Of a stretch of DNA of 64,000 bases, positions 52,290 through 60,959 are shown piece by piece. Source of the DNA: Actinomadura spongiicola (GTDB taxonomy: Bacteria > Actinomycetota > Actinomycetes > Streptosporangiales > Streptosporangiaceae); NCBI RefSeq assembly GCF_003432485.1, contig NZ_QVNQ01000006.1:372001-436000 (forward strand), in the 5' to 3' direction. The translations under genes and the position numbers were made by a program. The notes under the pieces are model-generated. The model worked only from the letters and a program-made list of their open reading frames with translations. It was not told the origin of the DNA and ran no database searches. The stretch's first letter is position 1. Each line of letters begins with the position of its first letter.

Positions 52290-53738
52290 ATGTTACGGAT
52301 GCAGCGAGCCGCCGCGCCGTCTCCGGTGTACTCCGCGCACGCCTCACCGACACCGGAACCGCCGGAGCGGGGGCGTCTGTGGCGCGTGCTCGGCTGGGTG
52401 TCGATCGCGATGTCGGTCGTCCTCGTCGCGACCAGCCTCACCGCGTACGGGTTCTGGCGCCGCCTCGACAGCCAGATCGACCGCGAGAACGTGGACGGCC
52501 GCCTCGGCGACGACCGTCCCGAGAAGCTCAACAACTCGCTGAACATCCTGCTGATGGGCTCCGACAGCCGCCAGGGCGAGAACGCCCGCTACGGCGTCGA
52601 GGCCGGGCAGCGCTCCGACACCACCGTCCTGCTGCACATCTCGCCCGGCGGCGAGAGCGCGATCGGCATCAGCTTCCCGCGCGACTCGATGGTGCAGATG
52701 CCGTCCTGCGAGAAGAGGAACGGCGCCGTCGTCCCCGCCCGGTTCGGGATGATCAACGCGGCGTTCTCGAACGGCGGCCCGGCCTGCACCTGGAAGACCA
52801 TCGAGTCCCTCACCAAGATCCACATCGACCACTACGTCGAGGTGGACTTCGCCGGGTTCAAACGGGTCGTGGACGCGCTCGACGGCGTGGAGATCTGCGT
52901 GCCGCACCGCATCGACGACCCCAAGGCGGAACTGCGTCTCAGGGCTGGCCGCCAGACCGTGCGCGGCGAGCAGGCCCTCGGCTACGTCCGCACCCGGAGC
53001 CTCGGCGACGGCTCCGACCTCGGCCGGATCAGACGGCAGCAGACGTTCATGGCGTCCGTGGTGAAGAAGGCCACCGACAAGGGCATGCTCGCCGACCCCG
53101 GACGCGCCTACGCCACCCTCTCCGCCGTCGCCAAATCGATCAAGGTGGACGACAGGCTCACCCTGCCGGTCATGCAGAAGATCGCGGGCAGCCTGCGCGA
53201 GATCAGCGCCGGGAAGGTTCGGTTCGTCACCGTCCCCGTGCAGGCGTTCCCGCAGGACCCGAACCGCGTCCAGTTCGACCGGGCACTCGCGGAGCCGCTG
53301 TTCGAGGCCGTCCGGGAGGACAACAAGCTGCCCGAACCGACCCCGCCGCCCGTCCCGGCGCAGAACCAGAACAAACTCCCGCCGGTTCCGCCGCGAGAGG
53401 TCAGGGTCGGCGTGTTCAACGGCACCGGCACCCCGGGCCTCGCGCAGCGCACCGCCGACCAGCTCACCGAACGCGGCTTCACCGTCGTGAAGGTCGGCAC
53501 AAGCAAGAAGCGCTACGGCCGCACCCAGATCCTGTACGGGGTGGGCGCCGAGCGGCAGGCGGCCCGGCTGGCGATCGCGCTGCCCGGCCACCCGCCGCGC
53601 CCCTGGAAGTCCGCCAAGCCCGGCTACGTCTACCTCGTCATCGGCAAGGACGGCGCCGTGCTCCGCGGCCGGACCGCGACGGTGCCGAAGGTCGCCGGAG
53701 AGATCCGGGCAGACCGTGACATCTGCGCGGGAGCCTGA
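52290..53738 (+). CDS. LytR-CpsA-Psr (LCP) phosphotransferase with LytR_C domain
   Basis: 482 residues from ATG 52290; ATG 52299 is nearly as good and no strong ribosome site is seen. Membrane segment VLGWVSIAMSVVLVATSLTA. The LCP domain has NILLMGSDSRQGE, QRSDTTVLLHI (Arg and Asp that hold the polyprenyl pyrophosphate), ISFPRDSMVQMP, a FAGFKRVVDALDGVEI helix and YVRTRSLGDGSDLGRIRRQQ. A LytR_C domain (VRVGVFNGTGTPGLAQRTAD) follows a Pro-rich linker. LCP enzymes attach glycopolymers to peptidoglycan, consistent with the galactan genes downstream. Confidence 0.94.
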   Translation: MLRMQRAAAPSPVYSAHASPTPEPPERGRLWRVLGWVSIAMSVVLVATSLTAYGFWRRLDSQIDRENVDGRLGDDRPEKLNNSLNILLMGSDSRQGENARYGVEAGQRSDTTVLLHISPGGESAIGISFPRDSMVQMPSCEKRNGAVVPARFGMINAAFSNGGPACTWKTIESLTKIHIDHYVEVDFAGFKRVVDALDGVEICVPHRIDDPKAELRLRAGRQTVRGEQALGYVRTRSLGDGSDLGRIRRQQTFMASVVKKATDKGMLADPGRAYATLSAVAKSIKVDDRLTLPVMQKIAGSLREISAGKVRFVTVPVQAFPQDPNRVQFDRALAEPLFEAVREDNKLPEPTPPPVPAQNQNKLPPVPPREVRVGVFNGTGTPGLAQRTADQLTERGFTVVKVGTSKKRYGRTQILYGVGAERQAARLAIALPGHPPRPWKSAKPGYVYLVIGKDGAVLRGRTATVPKVAGEIRADRDICAGA

Positions 53739-53745
53739 TCTGGTC

Positions 53746-53790
53746 GGCGATTGTCATGCCGACCCTCCGGGCGCACCGGTATCTTGGCCG
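53746..53790 (+). promoter_or_regulatory. Promoter-like bipartite element shared with glf
   Basis: GGCGATT (53746-53752), 24 bases, then CGGTATCTTGGCCG (53777-53790). The same 14-base sequence and the same GGCGATT at almost equal distance occur upstream of glf (60758-60801). It lies 130 bases before the glycosyltransferase start. Confidence 0.5.
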
Positions 53791-53919
53791 GGCCAACCAA
53801 CACCCCGACTGAAGCGTCACCTTTAAGACGGCCAACTGAATCCCCCCGATCTCCGCCCCGAGGAGCCGCCCCCCGCACCGGGCTCTACCGGGTGCTCACG
53901 CTCCCCCCGGAACGGACGC

Positions 53920-54891
53920 ATGCAGCCCGAACCCTTCTCCCTCCTGATGACCGTCTACGGCGGTGATCGTGAGGAGCACGTCAGGGCCGCCTTCCACAGC
54001 GCGGTGCACGACCAGACGCTCCCGCCCGACCAGGTGGTCCTGGTGCGGGACGGACCCGTCTCCGCCGAGCTGTCCTCCCGCCTGCGGGAACTGGTCGAGA
54101 ACAGCCCCGTCGAGGTGTCGTTCGTCCGGCTTCCCCACAACCGCGGGCTGGGCCCCGCCCTGGACGCGGGCCTGCACGCCGCGCGGTACGACATCGTCGC
54201 CCGGATGGACGCCGACGACATCGCCATGCCGCACCGGTTCCAGATGCAGGTGCCGCTGGTCCGCGCGGGCGCCGACCTCGTCGGCGCCGGCCTGCTGGAG
54301 TTCGGCACCGACATCTCCGACATCGTCGGCCGCCGCATCCCGCCGAGCGACCCCGACGACATCGCCCGCTACTCCCGCCTCCACGACCCGTTCAACCACC
54401 CCACGGTCGTCTACCGCCGCAGCGCCGTCGTCGCCGCGGGCGGGTACGGCGACCTGCCCCTGATGGAGGACTACTGGCTGTTCGCGCGCATGATCGCGAA
54501 CGGCGCGCGGGTCGTGAACGTCGCGGAGCCGCTCGTCTACTACCGGGTCGGGGACGGCGCCTACGAGCGGCGCGGCGGCCGTGACCTGCTGCGCTCGGAA
54601 CTGCGGCTCCAACGCCAGATGCTCCGCGAGGGCTTCATCTCCCAGCCGCAGTACTGGCGGAACGTGATGGTCCGGGGCGGTTACCGGCTCGTCCCCACGC
54701 TGATACGCAAACCGTTCTACCGGCGGGTCGTCGCACCTTACGGCGCCCGCCGCAACCGGTCCCGCGACCGTACGGACGCGCGCCGCGCGACCGCGCCGGA
54801 ACAGCCCGGGTACGTGGACGTCCCGGAGCTGAACGTCCCGGACGTGGACGTCCCCGACTACGATCCGGCCCCGCCGAACCCCGAGCGCTGA
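53920..54891 (+). CDS. GT2-family glycosyltransferase
   Basis: 323 residues from ATG 53920. GT-A fold: SLLMTVYGGDREEHVRAAF, VVLVRDGPV, HNRGLGPALDAGL, then the metal-binding ARMDADDIAMPHR and the acceptor-side LPLMEDYWLFARM with the catalytic Glu-Asp. It resembles envelope and exopolysaccharide GT2 enzymes that add hexoses or hexosamines. The C-terminal tail has a short repeat (VPELNVPDVDVPDYD). Its last 66 bases lie in a 118-base tandem duplication. Confidence 0.9.
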   Translation: MQPEPFSLLMTVYGGDREEHVRAAFHSAVHDQTLPPDQVVLVRDGPVSAELSSRLRELVENSPVEVSFVRLPHNRGLGPALDAGLHAARYDIVARMDADDIAMPHRFQMQVPLVRAGADLVGAGLLEFGTDISDIVGRRIPPSDPDDIARYSRLHDPFNHPTVVYRRSAVVAAGGYGDLPLMEDYWLFARMIANGARVVNVAEPLVYYRVGDGAYERRGGRDLLRSELRLQRQMLREGFISQPQYWRNVMVRGGYRLVPTLIRKPFYRRVVAPYGARRNRSRDRTDARRATAPEQPGYVDVPELNVPDVDVPDYDPAPPNPER

Positions 54892-55060
54892 GCGCCGCAT
54901 CGCGCCGGGGTCCGGTACGTGACAGGACGGTTCCCTAGGACCCGAGCTGGACGTCCCGGAGCTGAAAGTCCCTGACTATGCTCCGGCCCCGCCGAACCCC
55001 GAGCGCTGGGCGCCGCGTCGCGCCGGGGTCCGGTTACGAAGCAGGACGGTTCCACAGGAC
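54826..55060. repeat. 118-base tandem duplication across converging gene ends
   Basis: Copy 1 (54826-54941) and copy 2 (54944-55060) align at a constant 118-base offset, with about 85 percent identity and one single-base insertion. CCGGCCCCGCCGAACCCCGA is identical in both (54865 and 54983). Copy 1 holds the end and TGA of the GT2 gene; in copy 2 that TGA reads TGG. Copy 2 holds the end and TAA of the beta-propeller gene, created at the inserted T. Confidence 0.85.
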
Positions 55061-58000
55061 GGGCTGCTCACCGGAGGGGGTGACGGTTCGTCCCACGCCG
55101 AGCAGCCGGTCCTTGAACGGCGCCAGGCCCGTGATCTCCTGCCGTCCCGTCCCGGCGAGGACGTCGCCGCCGGGCGCCTTCGCCTGCCAGGTCGTGCCGT
55201 CGGCCGAGGTCCATGTGACCACGTCGGACATGCCGGTGCTTCCGGTGGTGCCGGTCATCGCGAAGCCCTGGGACGTCGCCGTCACGGCCGTCACCCGGAC
55301 GGATCCGGCCGAGCCGGGTGCCGGCAGGTCGGTCTCACGCCAGGTCCGCCCGCCGTCGGAGGAGACGAAGCCGAACCCGTCCGTCCCGGACGAGCCCAGG
55401 CCCTCGCCCGTCGCGACCAGGACGTTCCCCTTGGCCGCGACCTGCGTGAACCAGGCCTGCGCCAGCCCGGCGGGCAACGGGAGCTCCTGCATCCGCCACT
55501 TCTTACCGTCGGTCGACGCCCACACCGCCGGACGACCGATGCCGGGGGACTTCGGGTTGTGCATGCCACCGACCGCGACGAAACCGAACGTCCCACCGGC
55601 CGCGGCGCGCACCCAGCGGTTGGCGTTGGTCGCGGCGGCGAGGTCGTTGCGTCGCAGACCCCCGCCCCGTTGCCAGGTCTTGAGGTCGGGTGAGAACCAG
55701 ATCGCCCCGGACGGCCCGTCCTCGCCGACGACCACGTACCCGGCCGGACCGGCGGCCGCGCCGATGGTGGCGAGCGCCTGCGACCCCTTTGGATCGAACA
55801 TCGGGTCGGTGTCGACGGGCTTCCAGACGGAGCCGTCCGCCGACGTCAGCACCAGCGGCCTGCGCGGCGGACCGCCGCCGTCGCCGACCGCGAGCCAGCC
55901 CGCGCCGCCGTGCACCACGCCGGACAGTCGCTGGAGCGCCGGACGGGACATTCCGCCGGGGAAGCGTGCGCGGCTCCACGCGGAACCGTCCGCGGACGTC
56001 CAGATCGCGGCGTCGCCGCCCGTGCTGCCGACCGCGACCACGTGGGTGTCCGTCCCGCCGACGGCGGTGACCGCCTGGTCGTTGTGGAAGGCGCCGGGGA
56101 TCTTGAGCGGGTCGACGGGGATCTCGGTGCCGCGAGCGTCGCGGACCGCCAACAGCGCGTTCAGGTCACCGTTGGCGGCGTCGTGGCCGACCAGCACCGT
56201 GTGCTGCCCGCCGGCGGCCGCTCCGAGCAGGGCCCGGTTGGACGCCCCGGGGAGCGTACCGGCGTTCTGCCAGCTCCTGCCGTCCGACGAGCGGACCACC
56301 AGAAGGTCGCGGCTGAGTTGCACGATCCCGGCGTAGCCGGAGTCGACGGGCAGCAGCTGGTGGACCCACTGGTACCCGGGTGCCTGGAGCCTGCCGCCCT
56401 TCTGCCACTTGTTGGCGTCCGTCGAGGTGTAGACCTGGCCGTAGATCGACTTGCCGGACTTGACCTCCCGGACGGCGACCAGTCCCGCCTCGCCACCGCC
56501 GACCCGCAGGCCACGGGTGCCCTTCGGCGCGGGGATCTTCGCGGGTGTCCAGGTTCGGCCGCCGTCGGTGGACCGCCACGCCCGGCGGAACGGCGGCTTG
56601 CCGGGGCTCGGGGTGTGCGCGCTGCCCATCAGAACCACACCGCTGCTCGCCGCCGCCGCCTCAAGGGAGACCTTGCCGCGGAGCGGGAGACCGACCTGCT
56701 TGCCGGTCAGGGCTTCCCAGCTCTTGCCGTCGCCCGACAGCCAGACGGCCGGTACCGCGTCGCTGAAGTCGCCCTTGCGGGAGTGCTCACCGATGGCGAG
56801 AAAACCCTTGTCGGTGCGGACGATCTGGGTGACGCGGCCTCCGGAACCGAAGGCGTCTCCGACGGCGTCGGGTTGACGCTGCCAGACCTGGCCGTCGTCG
56901 CTCGTCCACACGACGCCACCGCCGGGACGGGTGCCGATCGCGATCCAGCCGCCCTGACCGCCGTCGACCGCCCGCGGCACCTCCGCGTCCCCGGGCGCGC
57001 CGCCGTCCAGGCCCTTGACCTCGGCGGCCTTGAAGGTGCGGCCGCCGTCCGTGGACACCACGAACACGCCCCGGTAGGTGCCCGGGTGGGCCTCACCTCC
57101 CACGGCCACCACCGTGGAACCGGAGGCCGCGACGCCGGTGAGTTCCTGGTCACGGCCGTCGGAGCGGGCGGCGGGGTCGGCGGGGAACAGCTTGCCGGCG
57201 ACCTGGGCGTTCGCGTCTCCGCCGCCGTCGGAGCCGGCACCGTGGTCGAGCACGAAGAAGACGCCGCCCGCCACGAGCGCGGCGGCGGCGACACCGCCGA
57301 GAACGCCGAAGATCACCTTCTTGCGGCCGCCCTTGCGCCGCGGAGCGGTCGTGGTGCGCCACGGCTCCTCGATCGCGGGCGGCGGCGCGGCGGACAGCGG
57401 GGCGCCGACCGGTGCCGGACCGGGGACTTCCTGCGCGTACGGGAAGGGGGCGGGAGCGGCGGGACGCGAGGGCGGGGCCGGTGTCTGGCCGGGGATCTCC
57501 TGCGCGTACGGGAACGGCTCGGGAGCGGGCGTCCTCGGGGTTTCCGGAATCTCCTGCGCCCAGGGGAACGGCTCTGGCGCGTACTCGGGCTGTGCCGCGG
57601 GAGGCGGCGGCGCCGGGAGCGGGGCGGGGGGTTGAGCCGCGGCGGCCGGGAGCTGGGGCGGGGACGCGGGCTGCGAAGGCGGAGGCTGCGAAGGCGGAGG
57701 TTGCGGTGACGCCGGTTGCGAAGGCGGAGGTTGCGGGGACGCGGGGTGTGGGGGTGCGGGTTGCGGAAGTTCGGGGAGCGCGGACGCGTCGGGCGGGGGC
57801 TGCCCGAACGCGGGAGCGTCGGGGATCTCCTGCGCCCACGGGAAAGGCGGGAGGGGCGGCAGGTCCTGTTCGTCCGGCTCCGGTTCCGGGGTGGGACCCA
57901 GCCCGGGTACGACGCGGGTACGGTCCTCGTCGTCGTCCGTGGCGTCGGACCGCGCGCCGCCGGTCTCCGGGGCGTCGAAGGTCGTGCCGCGGGAGAAGTC

Positions 58001-58333
58001 GGTCATGGTGAAGTCGGCCATGTCGCCGACCGGTGGCGTCGGCGCCGCCGGTCGCTCGGACTCTTCCGCTTCGTCGAGTACTTCCGGTGGCCTCGGTGGA
58101 CGCCCGTTTCGCGGGAAGACCTGGGTCCGTGTTTCCTCGGCGTCGCCGATCGGCTCGTCCTCGGCCGTCCCGCCGACTTCGCCGACCACTTCGGGCCCGC
58201 CGGATTCGTTCTGCTCGTCGTCCTCGGTGAGCCAGTGCGGCGGTGGGGGCGGTCCCGGCAGGTGCTGGGCCGGCGAGCCCTCATCGGGTAGGTCGTCCCT
58301 GCGCTCGTCGTCCGGGGTCCCCTGCGAAGTCAC
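55034..58333 (-). CDS. Large anchored beta-propeller (BNR/Asp-box) protein
   Basis: 1099 residues from ATG 58333. Residues about 1-335 are cytoplasmic, acidic and Pro-rich, with possible phosphothreonine sites (EETRTQVF, EDRTRVVP) and four copies of PFP[WY]AQE[IV]P. A basic stretch (RRKGGRKK) and one membrane segment (VIFGVLGGVAAAALVAGGVF) follow. The outer part, about 715 residues, has at least eight S-x-DG-x-x-W/F blades (STDGGRTFK, TSDDGQVWQ, SSDGRSWQ, TSADGSAWS). Such sialidase-like propellers bind glycans or proteins. No hydrolase residues could be assigned. Its end lies in the 118-base duplication. Confidence 0.85.
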   Translation of the reverse strand: MTSQGTPDDERRDDLPDEGSPAQHLPGPPPPPHWLTEDDEQNESGGPEVVGEVGGTAEDEPIGDAEETRTQVFPRNGRPPRPPEVLDEAEESERPAAPTPPVGDMADFTMTDFSRGTTFDAPETGGARSDATDDDEDRTRVVPGLGPTPEPEPDEQDLPPLPPFPWAQEIPDAPAFGQPPPDASALPELPQPAPPHPASPQPPPSQPASPQPPPSQPPPSQPASPPQLPAAAAQPPAPLPAPPPPAAQPEYAPEPFPWAQEIPETPRTPAPEPFPYAQEIPGQTPAPPSRPAAPAPFPYAQEVPGPAPVGAPLSAAPPPAIEEPWRTTTAPRRKGGRKKVIFGVLGGVAAAALVAGGVFFVLDHGAGSDGGGDANAQVAGKLFPADPAARSDGRDQELTGVAASGSTVVAVGGEAHPGTYRGVFVVSTDGGRTFKAAEVKGLDGGAPGDAEVPRAVDGGQGGWIAIGTRPGGGVVWTSDDGQVWQRQPDAVGDAFGSGGRVTQIVRTDKGFLAIGEHSRKGDFSDAVPAVWLSGDGKSWEALTGKQVGLPLRGKVSLEAAAASSGVVLMGSAHTPSPGKPPFRRAWRSTDGGRTWTPAKIPAPKGTRGLRVGGGEAGLVAVREVKSGKSIYGQVYTSTDANKWQKGGRLQAPGYQWVHQLLPVDSGYAGIVQLSRDLLVVRSSDGRSWQNAGTLPGASNRALLGAAAGGQHTVLVGHDAANGDLNALLAVRDARGTEIPVDPLKIPGAFHNDQAVTAVGGTDTHVVAVGSTGGDAAIWTSADGSAWSRARFPGGMSRPALQRLSGVVHGGAGWLAVGDGGGPPRRPLVLTSADGSVWKPVDTDPMFDPKGSQALATIGAAAGPAGYVVVGEDGPSGAIWFSPDLKTWQRGGGLRRNDLAAATNANRWVRAAAGGTFGFVAVGGMHNPKSPGIGRPAVWASTDGKKWRMQELPLPAGLAQAWFTQVAAKGNVLVATGEGLGSSGTDGFGFVSSDGGRTWRETDLPAPGSAGSVRVTAVTATSQGFAMTGTTGSTGMSDVVTWTSADGTTWQAKAPGGDVLAGTGRQEITGLAPFKDRLLGVGRTVTPSGEQPVLWNRPAS

Positions 58334-58369
58334 ACCCGCCCTCCCATTGGCCCTGTCTGGTCCATGTCG

Positions 58370-59347
58370 TCAGGGATCATATCGGCGCGCCGCGCCCGAA
58401 ATGACGTCCTCGGTCGGTCGGGGACGCCGCCGCACGCCGTCGCGGAAACCGGCCCGCAGCCCCCTGCGCAGGGTCGCCCGGTCACGCGACCGCGCGTACG
58501 TGCGCGCCCAGCGCCGGACGGAGGATCCGGCGTACAGCAGGCGTTCGGCGGGGCCGAGGCCACGGCTGCGCGTGAACAGCCAGAGCTTGTTCCGCACCTC
58601 GTAGTAGAAGCGGTCGCCCGGGTCGGCGTCCGCGCCGCCGAACGTTCTGGTCTTGTGGACGACGACGCTCGCGGGGCAGTACAACCCCGTCCGACCGCGC
58701 AGCAGTCGGGTGGTGAACTCGAAGTCGTCGTTCCACAGGAAGTAGTCCGCCACCGGGAGGCCGCGTTCGCGCACCGCCGCCGCGTCGACGAGCACGGACA
58801 CGAACGAGGCGGACCGGACGGGCGTGCATCCGGCCTCCGCCGCGGCCGCCAACTCCGCCCGGGACGCCCCCGGCTTGACACGCGGGGTGTTCATCGGATG
58901 GTCGCGGCCGTCGGTCCACACGACGCGGCTGGCGACGAGGGTGGGTGGTCGGGGCGACCGTTCCCAGGCGTCCAGCAGGGCTTCGAGCGCACCGGGCTCC
59001 GGGACGGTGTCGTCGTCCATCAACCAGATCAGCGCGGTCGTGTCGGTGGGAGTGTCGAGCGCGCGGGCCGTCCCGGCGGCGAACCCGCCCGCGCCTCCGG
59101 TGTTGACGTGAAGCTCGACCAGCTCGGCGTGCGGGTAACGGTCGCGGACGAGGTCGGGCGTGCCATCGCCGGACGCGTTGTCCACGACGATCAGGCGATC
59201 CGGTGGCCGGGTCTGGACACCGATCGCGTCCAGGGCCTCGATGAGGAGCTCCCGCCGGTTGTGCGTGACCACGACGGCGGTGACGAACGGGCTGAACGCG
59301 CCGCCGTTCACCGCTCCCTCACCCGCCCTGTTCACCGCTCTGTTCAC
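58370..59347 (-). CDS. GT2 glycosyltransferase, GlfT1-like (galactofuranosyltransferase candidate)
   Basis: 325 residues, ATGA overlap with the upstream sulfotransferase-like gene. Signature elements: TAVVVTHNRRELLIEAL, LIVVDNASGDGTPDL, NTGGAGGFAAGTARAL, metal motif WLMDDDTVPEPG, acceptor loop YFLWNDDFEFTTRLL, and GDRFYYEVRNKLWLFTR, which resembles mycobacterial GlfT1. In mycobacteria GlfT1 adds the first two galactofuranose units of the galactan. Linkage to glf/glfT2 in this cluster supports that role. Confidence 0.85.
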   Translation of the reverse strand: MNRAVNRAGEGAVNGGAFSPFVTAVVVTHNRRELLIEALDAIGVQTRPPDRLIVVDNASGDGTPDLVRDRYPHAELVELHVNTGGAGGFAAGTARALDTPTDTTALIWLMDDDTVPEPGALEALLDAWERSPRPPTLVASRVVWTDGRDHPMNTPRVKPGASRAELAAAAEAGCTPVRSASFVSVLVDAAAVRERGLPVADYFLWNDDFEFTTRLLRGRTGLYCPASVVVHKTRTFGGADADPGDRFYYEVRNKLWLFTRSRGLGPAERLLYAGSSVRRWARTYARSRDRATLRRGLRAGFRDGVRRRPRPTEDVISGAARRYDP

Positions 59348-60678
59348 CGCACCGGGGCCCGCTGGGACAGGACGATGCCGGGACCGGCCGCCGCGTCGTC
59401 GCCCGCGTCGGCCTCGGGCTCGGGCTCGGGCGGCGGCTCGATTCCCTTGAGCCGCTCCTTGAGATGCCAGTACCCGACTCGCATCTTCCAGACGGCCTGG
59501 TTCCGTTCGCTCAGATGACGGGCCATCAGTTTGGGGAGCGCGGTCTCGTGCTGCTCCGACCGTTCGCGCCGCAGTTCGGTGAGCTCCTCGGTGAGCACGG
59601 AGACCTGGTCGAGAAGCCCGAGAATGGTGTGGGCGGCCACGTCGAGCAACTCCGCCTGACCGGGAGCGAAGCCGCTCGGCCCTGCGGGCTCCCGTTCACT
59701 CGGCGACTGCCCGGGGAGGAGTTCCGCCAGGTCACCGACGACGTCGTAGCCGGCGGAACGGATCGCCCCGGTCAGCTCGCGGGCCTTGTCCGCCGCCCAG
59801 GCGCGACGATCCAGCGGCAGCGGGACACGACCCGGCTCGCCCCGACCGGGCAGGATCTTCAACGCCAGGACGTCGGTGACCAACCGGTGGTACAGCCACA
59901 TCGGCACGCTCTCGTCGACGGCGGCGTTCACCGCGCGCAGCAGCTCGGTCTCCGTCCAGCTCAGGGACGCGTTCGCGCGGGCCGTCGACGGGTCGGCGAC
60001 GGCGGGGTCGACGCCCACCAGAGCCGCGAAGCGTTCCCAGAGCCGCTCGCGGGGAGCGTCCGGGCCGGGCAGCGTCAGGACGTGGACGCGTTCGGGCGGG
60101 ACGTGCCGGGCCCACCGTCCGAGCACCTCGGGAATGTCGTGCACACGCCAGAACCACTGGGCCGCGCCGCCGCCGCGTGGACCGTCGACCACCTCATGAA
60201 GCCAGTGGTCGAAATCGTAGTGGAACCGGTGCTTGACGTACTCCTGCCATTCGGAGGGCAGCAGCCCCGCCAGGTCGCGGGCGGAATAGACGATGTGCAC
60301 CTCGTATGGCGCGAGGGACCGTACGGCCCGTTCGGCGCCCTCGTCGTCCACCGCGCAGAGGACTTCGTTGGAGATCACGGCGACGCGGTACGCGGGCTCT
60401 TTGACGTGATCACCGAAATGGTCGGTGACATCGGCGGCGAGCTCGTCCCACGCGCCCTCCCAGGCGGGCCTCGGATCGTCCGGCTCACGGCTCAGGCCGC
60501 GCAGGTCGCGGGTGGCCCGGACGTGCGCGTCGAACGAGTCGCCCGGCAGGAGGACTCCCGCCTCGGACAACGCCTCGGCGTTGTCCCACAACATGCTCTG
60601 CAGGTACGTCGTCCCGCTTTTGGGCGCGCCGATGTGAAGGTACACGGCGGGTGTGGGACCGCCGGAGGGCACTGCCAC
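59344..60678 (-). CDS. Sulfotransferase-like protein
   Basis: 444 residues from ATG 60678. The N-terminal YLHIGAPKSGTTYLQSMLWD is the 5'-phosphosulfate (PAPS) binding loop of sulfotransferases, and YEVHIVYSARDLAGLLPSEW is the 3'-phosphate Arg/Ser motif. C-terminal coiled segment (LTEELTELRRERSEQHETA) and acidic tail. The gene overlaps the GlfT1-like gene by four bases, so the two are co-translated. The acceptor is unknown; envelope glycan is the likely one. No PAPS-synthesis genes are in the window. Confidence 0.85.
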   Translation of the reverse strand: MAVPSGGPTPAVYLHIGAPKSGTTYLQSMLWDNAEALSEAGVLLPGDSFDAHVRATRDLRGLSREPDDPRPAWEGAWDELAADVTDHFGDHVKEPAYRVAVISNEVLCAVDDEGAERAVRSLAPYEVHIVYSARDLAGLLPSEWQEYVKHRFHYDFDHWLHEVVDGPRGGGAAQWFWRVHDIPEVLGRWARHVPPERVHVLTLPGPDAPRERLWERFAALVGVDPAVADPSTARANASLSWTETELLRAVNAAVDESVPMWLYHRLVTDVLALKILPGRGEPGRVPLPLDRRAWAADKARELTGAIRSAGYDVVGDLAELLPGQSPSEREPAGPSGFAPGQAELLDVAAHTILGLLDQVSVLTEELTELRRERSEQHETALPKLMARHLSERNQAVWKMRVGYWHLKERLKGIEPPPEPEPEADAGDDAAAGPGIVLSQRAPVR

Positions 60679-60757
60679 CGGTGAACTCCTCGGAGGGCTC
60701 GCTGACGACGCACGAGGCGCCGATCTGGTTCACAGGCAAAGTTCAACGGCCAACCGG

Positions 60758-60801
60758 GGCGATTCCGCACAAGTGGGAGGATGATCTCGGTATCTTGGCC
60801 G
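60758..60801 (+). promoter_or_regulatory. Promoter-like element before glf
   Basis: GGCGATT (60758-60764), 23 bases, then CGGTATCTTGGCCG (60788-60801), 159 bases before the glf start. This is the same pair as before the GT2 gene at 53920. Confidence 0.5.
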
Positions 60802-60959
60802 CGCGGCCCTTGCCGGATCCTTTGTACCAATTCTCAGTGTCGACCTCAGCTCCTCATCACCGATCCACGGCACCGCCCCTCGAACCCCGCGAGGCTCGGG
60901 CCCGGGTGCGGCACGGATCGGCCCCACGACGCGACGGGGGCGTCGCAGGAAGATGAATC

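Noticed and set aside
55910..57709. 599-residue plus-strand ORF
   Set aside because: Shadow of the beta-propeller gene; Arg/Gly/Ala-rich without motifs.
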